A stretch of 64,000 nucleotides of DNA from Candidatus Thiodiazotropha sp. (ex Monitilora ramsayi) (GTDB lineage Bacteria; Pseudomonadota; Gammaproteobacteria; Chromatiales; Chromatiaceae), in the NCBI GenBank assembly GCA_025655575.1, contig JAHXIP010000001.1, positions 124,001 to 188,000 of the forward strand, written 5' to 3'. The number at the start of each line of letters is the position of its first letter. Position 1 is the first letter of the stretch. The translations under genes were made by a program, and so were the position numbers. The notes under the pieces were generated by a model, which worked only from the letters and a program-made list of their open reading frames with translations, was not told where the DNA came from and did no database searches. This document shows, in pieces, positions 20,685 through 30,095 of this stretch.

Positions 20685-20790
20685 GATAAGCGTTTTCCAA
20701 AGCGTCTGGTATCGTTTTCCGGCCGCCAAAGCTATGATGTGGCTGATTTTTTACTCAGCACCGAATAACCCATAAATTCTGGAGACGAAG

Positions 20791-22197
20791 ATGGCCTTGA
20801 AAGCCCTGAAGATGATCAAAGACAATGACGTGAAGTTTGTCGATCTGCGTTTTACCGATACTCGCGGTAAAGAGCAGCATGTGACGCTGCCAACGGGCGA
20901 AGTCAACGAAGAGATGTTCACTGACGGCAAGATGTTTGACGGCTCATCCATTGCCGGTTGGAAAGGTATTAACGAATCGGACATGATCCTGATGCCTGAG
21001 GATGCAACGGCAGTCATGGATCCCTTTGCGGACGAGAACACCATGAACGTCCGCTGTGACATTCTTGAGCCATCTACCATGCAGGGTTATGAGCGCGATC
21101 CCCGCTCCGTTGCCAAGCGTGCCGAGGCCTACCTGGCCTCCACCGGTATCGCTGATGCCGCCTTCTTTGGTCCTGAGCCTGAATTCTTCGTACTTGACGA
21201 TGTGCGCTGGAGCGTCGACATGAGCGGTTCCATGGTCAAGATCGACTCCGAAGAGGCCGAGTGGAACTCCGAGCGTGTCTATGAAGACGGCAACATCGGT
21301 CATCGTCCCGGCGTCAAGGGCGGTTACTTCCCGGTTCCCCCGGTCGATTCTCTGCACGATCTGCGTGGCGCCATGTGTCTGGCTATGGAAGAGATGGGCG
21401 TACCCGTCGAGGTTCACCATCATGAGGTGGCCACTGCCGGTCAGTGTGAAATCGGTACCCGTTTCAGCACCCTGGTAGAGCGCGCCGACTGGGTTCAGAC
21501 CCAGAAGTACTGCACCTGGAATGTGGCTCATGCTTATGGCAAGACGGCGACCTTCATGCCCAAGCCCATCGTTGGTGACAACGGCTCCGGTATGCACGTG
21601 CATCAGTCCCTGGCCAAGGGTGGTGAGAATATTTTCGCCGGCGATCAGTACGGTGGCCTCTCCGAAACCGCCCTCTACTACATTGGCGGCATTATCAAGC
21701 ACGCTCGTGCATTGAATGCTTTTACCAATGCGTCTACCAACTCTTACAAGCGCCTGGTCCCAGGCTTCGAAGCCCCGGTCATGCTGGCCTACTCCGCCCG
21801 TAACCGTTCCGCTTCGATCCGTATCCCATGGGTTTCCAGCCCGAAGGGTCGTCGTGTCGAGGTACGTTTCCCCGATCCTACCGCCAATCCTTATCTGGCC
21901 TTCGCCGCCATGATGATGGCCGGTCTCGACGGTATTCAGAACAAGATCCATCCGGGCGACGCCATGGATAAGGACCTTTATGACCTGCCGGCTGAAGAAG
22001 CGCTCAGTATTCCCACCGTATGCCACAGCCTGGATATGGCATTGGAAGCCCTGTCTGAGGACCGTGCATTCCTGACAGCAGGCGGCGTCTTCACCGATGA
22101 CCTGATCGATGGTTATATCGAGCTGAAGATGGAAGAGGTGACCACCATGCGTATGACCACGCATCCGGTGGAATTCGACATGTACTACAGCCTATAA
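20791..22197 (+). CDS. glnA: Glutamine synthetase type I
   Basis: 468 residues, the GSI-beta length. It forms glutamine from glutamate, ammonia and ATP as a dodecamer. The beta-grasp N-terminus contains [14 protein letters not shown]. The catalytic part shows [42 protein letters not shown] and the adenylylation loop with Tyr397 in KDLYDLP, so GlnE-type adenylylation is expected. It is preceded by GGAG and the NtrC/sigma54 region, and followed by an intrinsic terminator. Confidence 0.99.
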   Translation: MALKALKMIKDNDVKFVDLRFTDTRGKEQHVTLPTGEVNEEMFTDGKMFDGSSIAGWKGINESDMILMPEDATAVMDPFADENTMNVRCDILEPSTMQGYERDPRSVAKRAEAYLASTGIADAAFFGPEPEFFVLDDVRWSVDMSGSMVKIDSEEAEWNSERVYEDGNIGHRPGVKGGYFPVPPVDSLHDLRGAMCLAMEEMGVPVEVHHHEVATAGQCEIGTRFSTLVERADWVQTQKYCTWNVAHAYGKTATFMPKPIVGDNGSGMHVHQSLAKGGENIFAGDQYGGLSETALYYIGGIIKHARALNAFTNASTNSYKRLVPGFEAPVMLAYSARNRSASIRIPWVSSPKGRRVEVRFPDPTANPYLAFAAMMMAGLDGIQNKIHPGDAMDKDLYDLPAEEALSIPTVCHSLDMALEALSEDRAFLTAGGVFTDDLIDGYIELKMEEVTTMRMTTHPVEFDMYYSL

Positions 22198-22229
22198 GCA
22201 CCAGCAGTATCTGTTGAAGCGATGAAAGT

Positions 22230-22263
22230 GCGCACTCCTGTTATAGAAGTGCGCGTTTTTTTT
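22230..22263 (+). terminator. Intrinsic terminator after glnA
   Basis: GCGCACT (22230-22236) pairs with AGTGCGC (22248-22254), followed by eight T residues to 22263. It separates strong glnA transcription from the downstream DUF4124-glnL-glnG genes. Confidence 0.85.
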
Positions 22264-22277
22264 GCGAACTGAATCGC

Positions 22278-22307
22278 TTGTTCAATCCTTATACCTTGGT
22301 CTATGCT
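22278..22307 (+). promoter_or_regulatory. Candidate sigma70 promoter of the DUF4124 gene
   Basis: TTGTTC (22278-22283) and TATGCT (22302-22307) are spaced 18 nt apart directly after the glnA terminator. The start point would fall at or close to the ATG at 22314, so the transcript would be nearly leaderless. Weak evidence. Confidence 0.35.
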
Positions 22308-22313
22308 AGTGCC

Positions 22314-22826
22314 ATGCGTAGCGTAGTACTTATTCTGATCTTATTGGTTTCTTGTCCGCTGCTGGCCAAGGATGTCTATAAATGGACGACGGAGACAGGC
22401 GAGGTTGTCTATTCAGACACCTATCGGCCTGGTGCAGAGCGTATTCGTGTTAGCGGTAGCAAATCCGCGCCTTCAACAATCGCTGAAGACGCTGCTGATC
22501 AAACAACAGCCGCTGTCGATGGTGAAACCTATCAGTCTTTCGAGGTCGTTCAACCGGAAAATGACGAGACCATTCGTAGTAATGAAGGAACGGTCACAGT
22601 TGGGCTCACCCTATCCCCTGCCCTGGCGGCTAACCACGCGATTCACGTCTTTGTCGACGGCACCCGTTTGGAAGGCGAAATGAAGTCAACCCAGTTCAGT
22701 CTCAATGGCCTGAACAGGGGAACACATTCACTCAATGCTAAAGTTGTGGACAACGAAGGGAATGAGCTGGTTGCCACACCCTCTGTTAATTTCCATCTCC
22801 GTAAAGCCTCAGTCATCAAACCCTAA
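22314..22826 (+). CDS. DUF4124 domain-containing exported protein
   Basis: 170 residues from ATG 22314. A signal peptide is clear: Met-Arg, then the hydrophobic VVLILILLVSCPLLA, cleaved before KDVYKW. The DUF4124 block KDVYKWTTETGEVVYSDTYRPGAE follows. The C-terminal half resembles an Ig-like or fibronectin-like beta-domain (HAIHVFVDGTRLEG, LNRGTHSLNAKVVD). The function is unknown. It lies between glnA and glnL-glnG, where such a gene is frequent in related Gammaproteobacteria, although no nitrogen role is established. An upstream in-frame start at 22278 would not give a proper signal peptide. Confidence 0.85.
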   Translation: MRSVVLILILLVSCPLLAKDVYKWTTETGEVVYSDTYRPGAERIRVSGSKSAPSTIAEDAADQTTAAVDGETYQSFEVVQPENDETIRSNEGTVTVGLTLSPALAANHAIHVFVDGTRLEGEMKSTQFSLNGLNRGTHSLNAKVVDNEGNELVATPSVNFHLRKASVIKP

Positions 22827-22836
22827 CAGCCCGGCA

Positions 22837-22853
22837 TGCACTATAATGGTGCA
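22837..22853. promoter_or_regulatory. NtrC binding site 3, upstream of glnL-glnG
   Basis: TGCACTATAATGGTGCA matches the NtrC consensus at every fixed position. It encloses a perfect TATAAT (22842-22847). NtrC bound here would cover a -10 element, as at the glnL promoter of E. coli where NtrC represses. It lies 166 nt before glnL. Confidence 0.85.
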
Positions 22854-23018
22854 ATTGATTGCCAGCCGTTCAGCTGACATCTTTCTCTATTTGTTTTACT
22901 CAATCGTGGTGATCCGTTAAACGGCTGTTTTGTAATGGCGTTGTGAAACGATTCTGATATCGACCGGTAATCCTCACAGACTGAGTCCGTTGGATCGTTT
23001 ATTGCTTAAGGACACACC

Positions 23019-24095
23019 ATGGCGCCGGAACATGAAAAAGTGATTCTAGAGAAACAGGTACTGGACAACCTGAGCACAGCGATACTGCTCTTCGATTGTG
23101 ACTTTAGACTGCGCTATATCAATTCCGCTGCTGAAATGCTCTTTGCTGTAAGCGCGAGGAAAGCGATGGGCACGCCTGCCACCGACCTGATCCACTGTCC
23201 GGGTAGTGTGTTGGAAAGCAATCTTGCCCGTTCACTGGGTACCGGTCAGCCATTCACCGAACGTGAACATCAGCTGACGCTGCCGGATGGCAGAGAAATC
23301 ACCATTGATTGCACGGTGATCCCCCAGCGACGCGGCCATCGGGTTGAAGAACTTCTGGTCGAGATCCAACAGGTTGACCGGCAGCTGCGTATTACGCGGG
23401 AAGAGGAGATCCTTTCGCGTAACGAGGCAACACGGGCCTTGGTTCGGGGACTCGCCCACGAAATCAAAAACCCGTTGGGTGGATTGCGTGGTGCAGCACA
23501 GCTACTCGAGAGGGAGCTGCCTGACGAATCGCTGGTTGAATATACGCAGATTATCATTGAAGAGGCGGATCGGTTGCAGAACCTGGTAAATAACATGCTG
23601 GGACCGAATCGGCTGCCTGAGTTGAAGCCGGTGAATATTCACCAGGTGTTGGAGCGGGTCTGCGGCTTGGTGAATGCCGAGGCAGGCCAAAGCCTGACTA
23701 TCAGTAAAGACTACGATCCCAGTATTCCTCCCTTAACCGGTGACCAGGATCAATTGATTCAATCCTTTCTCAACATAGTGAGAAATGGTGTTAGAGCCAT
23801 GGGCACAAAGGGCGTATTGGGAATAACCAGTCGTATTCTGCGTCAGTTCACTATCGGGAATATACGGCACCGGCTGGTTATTTCCGTGGAGATTGAAGAC
23901 AGTGGTCCCGGTATCCCGGAAGAACTAAAAGGGCGGATCTTCTTCCCAATGGTATCGGGGGCTGGAGGCATGGGCCTCGGATTGTCAATTGCCCAGACTC
24001 TGATTAATCGTCACCAGGGTTTGATCGAATTCACCAGCAAGCCGGGACATACGGTATTCCGAGTCTTACTACCTTTGGAGCAAATCGATGGATAG
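23019..24095 (+). CDS. glnL: Nitrogen regulation sensor kinase NtrB (GlnL)
   Basis: 358 residues, cytoplasmic. A PAS domain (about residues 15-110) is followed by the phospho-acceptor helix LVRGLAHEIKNPLGGLRGAAQLL with H147, then the HATPase part with the N box NIVRNGVRAM and G boxes DSGPGIPEEL and GAGGMGLGLSIAQ. It phosphorylates NtrC under nitrogen limitation and dephosphorylates it with PII. AAGGA lies before the ATG. It overlaps glnG by 8 nt. Confidence 0.97.
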   Translation: MAPEHEKVILEKQVLDNLSTAILLFDCDFRLRYINSAAEMLFAVSARKAMGTPATDLIHCPGSVLESNLARSLGTGQPFTEREHQLTLPDGREITIDCTVIPQRRGHRVEELLVEIQQVDRQLRITREEEILSRNEATRALVRGLAHEIKNPLGGLRGAAQLLERELPDESLVEYTQIIIEEADRLQNLVNNMLGPNRLPELKPVNIHQVLERVCGLVNAEAGQSLTISKDYDPSIPPLTGDQDQLIQSFLNIVRNGVRAMGTKGVLGITSRILRQFTIGNIRHRLVISVEIEDSGPGIPEELKGRIFFPMVSGAGGMGLGLSIAQTLINRHQGLIEFTSKPGHTVFRVLLPLEQIDG

Positions 24096-25497
24096 AGCAT
24101 GCAGGGTCTGGGTGATTGATGATGATCGCTCGATTCGCTGGGTACTGGAAAAAACCCTGCAAAAAGCAGAGATGGATGTGACCTGCTTCGAAAGTGCAGA
24201 CAAGGTACTGGCTTCACTCGAAGGGGATCAACCCGATGTGGTGGTCTCCGACATTCGCATGCCGGGTATAGACGGACTTGAACTGCTGGAAATACTGCAT
24301 GCCCGCTATCCCGGGCTGCCGGTGATTATCATGACTGCACATTCGGATCTTGAGAGTGCGGTATCGGCCTATCATGGTGGCGCCTTTGAATACCTGCCGA
24401 AGCCCTTCGATGTGGATGAGGCGATACAACAGATTCGCCGCGCCTGTCGGCAACAACTATCGGTGGAAGAGAAGCCTGCCCTTGATGAGCGTCAGGGGGC
24501 TAAGGAGATTATCGGCGCAGCGCCAGCCATGCAGGAGGTGTTCCGTGCTATTGGCCGGTTGGCGAGGTCCAACATTACCGTATTAATTAATGGTGAATCG
24601 GGTACCGGTAAAGAATTGGTGGCCCAGGCACTGCATCGTCACAGCACCCGAGCATCAGCGCCATTTATCGCGCTGAACATGGCGGCGATTCCGAGGGACT
24701 TGATGGAATCGGAACTGTTTGGCCATGAAAGAGGCGCCTTCACCGGGGCGCAAACCCGCCGTGAAGGCCGTTTCGAACAGGCCGACAGCGGTACACTCTT
24801 TTTAGATGAGATTGGTGACATGCCATCCGAACTTCAGACAAGATTGTTGCGTGTGCTGGCTGATGGTGAATTTTACCGGGTTGGTGGGCATGAACCGGTG
24901 AAGGTTGATGTGCGAATCATCGCCGCTACCCATCAGAATCTGGAGAGTCGGGTTGATGACGGCTCTTTTCGCGAGGACCTGTTTCATCGGCTTAACGTTA
25001 TTCGCATCCACTTGCCAGCGCTGCGGGAAAGAAAAGAGGATGTCCCGCTACTGATGAAGCACTTCCTGGATGCCGCCGCCAGTGAACTGGATGTGGAAGC
25101 GAAAGTATTGCTACCTGAAACAGAATCCTTTCTCAGCCAGTTGGCGTGGAAAGGTAATGTTCGTCAGTTGGAGAATACGGCGCGTTGGTTAACCGTTATG
25201 GCATCAGGGCAGGAGATTCATATCGAAGACCTGCCAGCAGAACTCAAGGATAGCGATGTCCCCTCGGTCTTCTACGACGATTGGCGCCAACTGCTTCGCG
25301 CTTGGGCAAGAAAAAAGCTGCAAGACGGTTGTGAGGGATTGCTCAATGAAGCAGAGCCTGATTTTGAGACAGTAATGATTGAGACGGCTTTGGAGTACAC
25401 GGCAGGTCGTCGTCAGGATGCCGCCCGGCTACTGGGTTGGGGGCGCAATACCCTGACCAGGAAGATCAAAGACCTGAAACTGGATGTTGATGGTTGA
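24088..25497 (+). CDS. glnG: Nitrogen regulation response regulator NtrC (GlnG)
   Basis: 469 residues. The receiver domain has the DDD acidic pocket (residues 11-13) and phospho-acceptor D55. The sigma54-activating AAA+ domain has Walker [15 protein letters not shown] and the sigma54-contacting GAFTGA loop. A Fis-type helix-turn-helix at the C-terminus reads [19 protein letters not shown]. It binds the three NtrC boxes described in this window and activates glnA at the -24/-12 promoter. Confidence 0.98.
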   Translation: MDRACRVWVIDDDRSIRWVLEKTLQKAEMDVTCFESADKVLASLEGDQPDVVVSDIRMPGIDGLELLEILHARYPGLPVIIMTAHSDLESAVSAYHGGAFEYLPKPFDVDEAIQQIRRACRQQLSVEEKPALDERQGAKEIIGAAPAMQEVFRAIGRLARSNITVLINGESGTGKELVAQALHRHSTRASAPFIALNMAAIPRDLMESELFGHERGAFTGAQTRREGRFEQADSGTLFLDEIGDMPSELQTRLLRVLADGEFYRVGGHEPVKVDVRIIAATHQNLESRVDDGSFREDLFHRLNVIRIHLPALRERKEDVPLLMKHFLDAAASELDVEAKVLLPETESFLSQLAWKGNVRQLENTARWLTVMASGQEIHIEDLPAELKDSDVPSVFYDDWRQLLRAWARKKLQDGCEGLLNEAEPDFETVMIETALEYTAGRRQDAARLLGWGRNTLTRKIKDLKLDVDG

Positions 25498-25610
25498 GGT
25501 CTTGATATCGGAAAAGCATGAAAAGGACAGGGAAAAGAGAGTTGCCTGAGGATCAGAGCGGGTTATGATGCACCCCGTTCAATTGCGAGCTTAATCACAG
25601 GAACTGCCAC

Positions 25611-26003
25611 ATGGACTCCACCACTATCGACCTGCCGGGTAGCGAGATTGAATCGATAACCGTGGACGCGGGTGTTCTGAACATCCGTTTCTCCCGCGCC
25701 TATCTCATCAAGACAATGAGTGGTTCAGAAGAGAGGACCCGCTGGTGGCAGGCCGGGACGCTGGTATTCGAAGGGGCAGAATTATCGGGAGATCTACCTG
25801 AGTGCCCCTGTATCTGTGATGGCGGAGACGTGGGTGAAAACGTCTACACCTACCGGGACATGATACCGGTACCACTCGAGAGTCAGGGTCATGCACACTG
25901 TAAGCTCAAAATAGAAGGCCGGGATGTATTGATTGAAGCACAAGCGAAAGGTGTAAAATTGCTGATGGATGACCGGCCACACTACATCGAACATATTCGT
26001 TAG
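25611..26003 (+). CDS. Conserved hypothetical protein, about 130 residues
   Basis: I do not recognise the family. The protein is mainly beta-strand-like, without signal peptide or membrane segment. It has the cysteine cluster PECPCICDGGD in the middle (about residues 63-73) and a Trp pair in the TRWWQAGTLVF block. The coding frame is clean, with a start 9 nt after AGGAAC, and convergent with the endonuclease V gene 38 nt away. Its pattern of conserved-looking Trp, Pro and Cys suggests a real soluble protein, perhaps ligand-binding; no function is claimed. Confidence 0.6.
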   Translation: MDSTTIDLPGSEIESITVDAGVLNIRFSRAYLIKTMSGSEERTRWWQAGTLVFEGAELSGDLPECPCICDGGDVGENVYTYRDMIPVPLESQGHAHCKLKIEGRDVLIEAQAKGVKLLMDDRPHYIEHIR

Positions 26004-26041
26004 GTTCTGTGACTGGTCCCGCCATTATGCTTCTTTCCCTC

Positions 26042-26701
26042 TCAGCCCGATGCCAGTCGATGGGCTGCCCGTGTAGTTTCCGGCAGTTTATAGCGGGTTG
26101 TGCAGGCCATGACATACCGAATGGCTGTGCGCAGAGAGATGCGATGACCAACAGATATATAGAGTGGTTTCACCCGAGTTCGGGTGCGTAGTACAGCACC
26201 AATCTCTTCTTTTTTGTCCATGAGTGGCACCCAGGCGCCTTTTTCATCTGCGAGCATCTCATGGGTGCCGATCAAACGGCTTTTAGCCACACCAATGGCT
26301 GGTATGTCGGTGATTAGGCCCAGATGGCAGGCCAGGCCGAAGCGTCTTGGATGAGCGAAACCCTGACCGTCACACAATAGAAGGTCAGGTGTCAGTTTGA
26401 GATGTTCCATCGCCTTGAGGATTGAGGGTACCTCACGGAAGGAGAGCAACCCGGGCACGTAGGGAAAAGATGTGGGAAGCCGTGCGACCGCGTGTTCCAG
26501 CGGCTCCAGCGCCGGGAATTTGAGTACAGCAACAGCCGCCCGCGTTATCTTGCCCTGCTGTTCAAAACCCACGTCGACACCGGCAACTCGCTTGGGTGGA
26601 GAGAAATGATCTGACAAAATCACCTTGTGACGCAGCGTATTCTGAAGCTCAATGGCTTCGGTCGGGTTAAGATCCCAGACGTGGCTAGTGATGTTTTTCA
26701 T
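26042..26701 (-). CDS. nfi: Endonuclease V (deoxyinosine 3'-endonuclease)
   Basis: 219 residues from ATG 26701 (229 from ATG 26731; neither has a clear Shine-Dalgarno). It nicks DNA one base 3' of deoxyinosine and similar lesions. Motifs seen are [20 protein letters not shown] with the first catalytic Asp, [14 protein letters not shown] with the PYIP-like lesion-wedge (here PYVP), [21 protein letters not shown] with the second Asp, and GVAKSRL. The length and motif order match E. coli Nfi. Confidence 0.96.
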   Translation of the reverse strand: MKNITSHVWDLNPTEAIELQNTLRHKVILSDHFSPPKRVAGVDVGFEQQGKITRAAVAVLKFPALEPLEHAVARLPTSFPYVPGLLSFREVPSILKAMEHLKLTPDLLLCDGQGFAHPRRFGLACHLGLITDIPAIGVAKSRLIGTHEMLADEKGAWVPLMDKKEEIGAVLRTRTRVKPLYISVGHRISLRTAIRYVMACTTRYKLPETTRAAHRLASG

Positions 26702-26907
26702 GCTAATGAATTCATTGAGTCCCGCGCGCATGATACAAAAGTAAAAGGTGAACGGCGTTGTAATCCGGTTGCAATCTTCAGTGATCGGTTTAAGCTTCAG
26801 ACAGTTATGTCGCTATAGGTTATTACAAGATATCTCCTGAATCGAAAAAACCGCGAGATATAAAGTTCGGATCAATGCAGGAAAACTGAGAGAAGACGAA
26901 AAAAACC

Positions 26908-27666
26908 ATGTCAGTCGAACTATTCAATAATGGCAGCCACATCTGTGTCGCTTTTAGAGACCTGGTACACGGTGAAGCCGTCCAGGCCAATCAATTTCTT
27001 ATCTATGATCATCAGCATGCGGCGCTGATCGATCCAGGCGGTGAGTTGACCTATTCACGGCTCTTTATGGCGATCAGCGATTACATGAACGTAAAGAAGC
27101 TCGATTATGTCGTTGCTTCACATCAGGACCCGGATATCGTCGCCTCTGTCAATAAATGGTTGGTGGGTACGGATTGTAAAGTCGTGGTGCCCTCCCTCTG
27201 GGAACGCTTCATTCCCCATTTTACCCGCCCGGGGCGCCTGCTCGATCGTGTTGTCGGTATACCGGATGAAGGTACTAACCTTGATTTAGGCAACATTCGT
27301 TTGATGGCCCTGCCGGCTCACTTCCTCCATGCCGAGGGGAATTTTCAATTCTACGACCCTATCAGTCGTATCCTTTTCTCGGGTGATCTAGGTGCCAATC
27401 TGCCACCGGGTGATTTGAACAAACCGGTTTCAAATATTTCGGAAGTCATGCCTTACATGGAAGGTTTCCACAAGCGTTACATGAATTCCAACAAAGTCTG
27501 CCGCCTCTGGGCAAACATGGTACGTCAGTTGGATATCGAAATGATCGTGCCACAGCATGGCCGCGCTTTTAGCGGCAAGAAAGCAGTGAATGATTTCATT
27601 GCCTGGATAGAGGGGCTGGAGTGTGGTGTTGATCTGGTAACACAGGAGAATTACCGACTCCCTTGA
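26908..27666 (+). CDS. Metallo-beta-lactamase-fold di-iron (ODP-type) protein
   Basis: 252 residues, beginning with an oxygen-binding di-iron (ODP-like) metallo-beta-lactamase fold. Where hydrolases have HxHxDH the sequence is ASHQDPDIVAS, the H-x-[DE]-x-D pattern of FprA-type di-iron proteins. Other ligand positions appear in LPAHFLHAEGNFQFYD, LFSGDLGANLPP and PQHGRAF. It has no flavodoxin or rubredoxin domain, so it is not a complete NO/O2 reductase. Stand-alone ODP proteins act as oxygen or NO sensors in chemotaxis systems such as that of Treponema. It is convergent with a sensor-like gene (27721-28686), 54 nt away. Confidence 0.82.
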   Translation: MSVELFNNGSHICVAFRDLVHGEAVQANQFLIYDHQHAALIDPGGELTYSRLFMAISDYMNVKKLDYVVASHQDPDIVASVNKWLVGTDCKVVVPSLWERFIPHFTRPGRLLDRVVGIPDEGTNLDLGNIRLMALPAHFLHAEGNFQFYDPISRILFSGDLGANLPPGDLNKPVSNISEVMPYMEGFHKRYMNSNKVCRLWANMVRQLDIEMIVPQHGRAFSGKKAVNDFIAWIEGLECGVDLVTQENYRLP

Positions 27667-27720
27667 CCCGCTACCGCTACAATCAGTTTTACGGCCTGGC
27701 TTATCAGCAGGCCGCTGCTT

Positions 27721-28686
27721 TCATCCGGACCCTTGGCGATCGGCGGCCAATTCTCCAATCCAAAAGCCCAGATTCTTGTCGATAAACTCCTCCACCGGCA
27801 TGTAGTGAGAACCATCACAGGAGAAGGTCAGACCCAGCATGCCGTTCATGATATTGATGGAGGCACTGCGTAAATAGATGGTCTCATCCGCAAAGCGTAA
27901 TGCCTTGAACTCATCAAGTACCTCGCGGATCTGTTTCGGCGTCACCTTTGCTCGATCGGGGTAGGCATACAGCGGGTAAGCCAGCGCAATATCCGGATCA
28001 ATAATCTCCTCTACCCCATGAATGCGGTAGCTGTAGGGGTCATCCATCAACCAGAAGGAGCAGCGGCCGCTGGAGTAGTGGACCTTGCAGTGAAAGACAC
28101 CATGATCGGCCATCAGGGCAAGGATGGTTTCATGAACCGAATCGATGCGCTCATCCAAACGGCTTTGAATCCGCTCCTGCATAAAGAGTGTCCCGCGAAC
28201 GGCCGGATCGCCCTTGAATTGCTGCCACTGCTGCTTATCATCCAGTGGGGCATCTTCGCTGACCACCTTGTCCAGTGAAAAGTCAGCAGCGATGAATCCG
28301 TGCAGGATTTTATCTTTTCGCACCGCCTGCAACGCGGTTACGCACTCCTTGTCGGTAAACTGGCTGTGATAGACGGAGGAGAGCATGATGCCCTTGAATG
28401 GTAAATTGTTTTTCAGGTAAGGGCGTTTCGAAAGATCCCTGCCCCGCCAGGCAATATCGGCATTACCCGGTTTTACCAGTGAAGAGATCTCCCTGCCATC
28501 CAGGTCCCAGGCATAGAGAAATTCACAGTTGGTGATCTCCCTGATATGCGTGAGCAGGACCTGATCGAGCCTGTCCGGGTCTTCCCAGACAGACGCGCAT
28601 CGTTCGGCAAGGCGTGAAAGCGGCTCACCCACGGACCCGGCAAGGGCATCTTTTTTGTTGAGTATCAGTTGTCGCAGTGCTGTCAT
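27721..28686 (-). CDS. PDC/Cache-like sensor-domain protein, unclear function
   Basis: 321 residues from ATG 28686, which follows GAGG by 7 nt; the frame stays open upstream but that part does not look coding. The region of about residues 30-180 has a PDC/dCache-like pattern: VLLTHIREITNCEFLYAWDLDGREIS, then the RGRDLSKRPYLK block, and HSQFTDKECVTALQAVRKDKILHGFIAADF. It seems cytoplasmic, as no signal peptide or membrane segment is visible. No output domain such as HAMP, kinase, GGDEF or methyl-accepting region can be seen. The partner is not known. It lies next to the ODP-type gene, which may reflect a shared signalling role. Confidence 0.65.
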   Translation of the reverse strand: MTALRQLILNKKDALAGSVGEPLSRLAERCASVWEDPDRLDQVLLTHIREITNCEFLYAWDLDGREISSLVKPGNADIAWRGRDLSKRPYLKNNLPFKGIMLSSVYHSQFTDKECVTALQAVRKDKILHGFIAADFSLDKVVSEDAPLDDKQQWQQFKGDPAVRGTLFMQERIQSRLDERIDSVHETILALMADHGVFHCKVHYSSGRCSFWLMDDPYSYRIHGVEEIIDPDIALAYPLYAYPDRAKVTPKQIREVLDEFKALRFADETIYLRSASINIMNGMLGLTFSCDGSHYMPVEEFIDKNLGFWIGELAADRQGSG

Positions 28687-28902
28687 TGGGTACCTCGAAA
28701 CGGGGATTATACCCTGCCCTCGCTCGTGTGTTGTGACTATTAAATGACGCTTTTCCCTGTGACGAGAAACCATTCGCAGTGCCCCTAACGAAAGTCCCCA
28801 GACAGCCGGTTGGATCGAAGCGTAAAGAGAAGCATGATACGTTTGTGTGTACAATTCCCCTTTGGTGAAATTGAGAGACGAGCACTGAGGATCGACTGAA
28901 CC

Positions 28903-29973
28903 GTGACTACCCTGAAAAACGACCGACTGTTAAGAGCACTGCTACGAGAACCTGTGGATGTCACACCGGTCTGGATGATGCGCCAGGCAGGCCGCTACCT
29001 GCCAGAATACCGCGCCACACGAGCAAAGGCGGGTAACTTTATGTCGCTTTGCCAGAATCCGGATCTGGCCTGCGAAGTGACCCTGCAGCCACTGGACCGC
29101 TATCCTCTGGATGCGGCGATTCTCTTCTCCGATATTCTCACGGTGCCAGATGCCATGGGGCTGGGACTCTATTTTACAGAAGGTGAAGGGCCTCACTTCG
29201 AGCGGCCGGTACAGGATGAGGCAGCCGTCGATGCCCTGGGAATCCCCGATATGGAGGACGACCTCGGCTATGTGATGGATGCCGTGCGGACCATCCGCCG
29301 GGAACTCGATGGCCGCGTTCCCCTGATCGGTTTCAGTGGCAGCCCCTGGACCCTGGCAACCTATATGGTTGAAGGTGGTGGCACGAAGAACTTTTCCAAG
29401 GTAAAGGGCATGATGTTCGACCGCCCGGAGCTGATGCATCGTCTGCTGCAGCGAGTGAGTGAATCTGTCACCGCCTATTTGAACGCCCAGATTGCAGCAG
29501 GCGCCCAGGCGGTGATGATCTTCGATACCTGGGGTGGTGCGCTGACGCCTCAGCATTATGAGGCCTTCTCGCTTGCCTACATGCAACAGATCGTCAATGG
29601 TCTGACCCGTGAAGCGGAGGGTCGCAAGGTACCGGTGATTCTCTTCACCAAGGGTGGCGGGCTCTGGCTGGAAAAAATGGCCGATACCAACTGTGATGCC
29701 CTCGGTATCGACTGGACCCTGAGCCTGGCCAATGCCCGTGCACGGGTCGGTGACCGGGTGGCGTTACAGGGCAATCTCGATCCCTGTACACTCTATGCCT
29801 CACCTGCACGTATCCGCGATGAAGTGGCGCAAGTGCTGGCCAGTTTTGGTCACGGCAACGGCCATGTCTTCAATCTGGGTCATGGTATTCATCCTGAGAT
29901 CGATCCGGAGCGCGCCGGGGTTTTTGTCGAAGCCGTTCACGAGCTCAGTCGTCCTTACCATGCTGGGAGTTGA
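28903..29973 (+). CDS. hemE: Uroporphyrinogen decarboxylase
   Basis: 356 residues. It converts uroporphyrinogen III to coproporphyrinogen III in haem synthesis. Signature blocks are [19 protein letters not shown] near the N-terminus, [14 protein letters not shown] with the catalytic Asp, [18 protein letters not shown], and [14 protein letters not shown] at the C-terminus. It starts with GTG 28903 after GAGG. The 216-nt region before it also holds the start of the divergent sensor-like gene. Confidence 0.98.
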   Translation: MTTLKNDRLLRALLREPVDVTPVWMMRQAGRYLPEYRATRAKAGNFMSLCQNPDLACEVTLQPLDRYPLDAAILFSDILTVPDAMGLGLYFTEGEGPHFERPVQDEAAVDALGIPDMEDDLGYVMDAVRTIRRELDGRVPLIGFSGSPWTLATYMVEGGGTKNFSKVKGMMFDRPELMHRLLQRVSESVTAYLNAQIAAGAQAVMIFDTWGGALTPQHYEAFSLAYMQQIVNGLTREAEGRKVPVILFTKGGGLWLEKMADTNCDALGIDWTLSLANARARVGDRVALQGNLDPCTLYASPARIRDEVAQVLASFGHGNGHVFNLGHGIHPEIDPERAGVFVEAVHELSRPYHAGS

Positions 29974-30095
29974 TCGGGAAAAGGCTTGTGTCTTGAGTTT
30001 CCCGGTGCATTTAATGAATTCTTATTGCGCAAAGCGAAGCGTGTAATCTGTAACTGATGCCTCTCTCGTAGGCGTTAGCCAGGGAGAACCTTGCC

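Larger units (their letters stand above)
20438..20790 (+). other. glnA control region (353-nt intergenic)
   Basis: This gap holds the two NtrC enhancer boxes at its left end, about 180 nt of plain A/T-rich sequence, the sigma54 promoter at 20669-20684 and a leader of about 95 nt before glnA. I see no further gene. The NtrC boxes contain TATAGT-like cores that might also act as sigma70 -10 elements, so NtrC could both activate at a distance and repress locally; that is inference. Confidence 0.7.

Noticed and set aside
20944..22164. 406-codon open frame opposite glnA
   Set aside because: An antisense shadow of a strongly biased, GC-rich gene; translation is rich in Gly, His and Thr with no domain, and no Shine-Dalgarno.
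28687..28854. N-terminal extension of the sensor-like gene to 28854
   Set aside because: Composition is non-protein-like, it overlaps the hemE control region, and ATG 28686 has a good Shine-Dalgarno.
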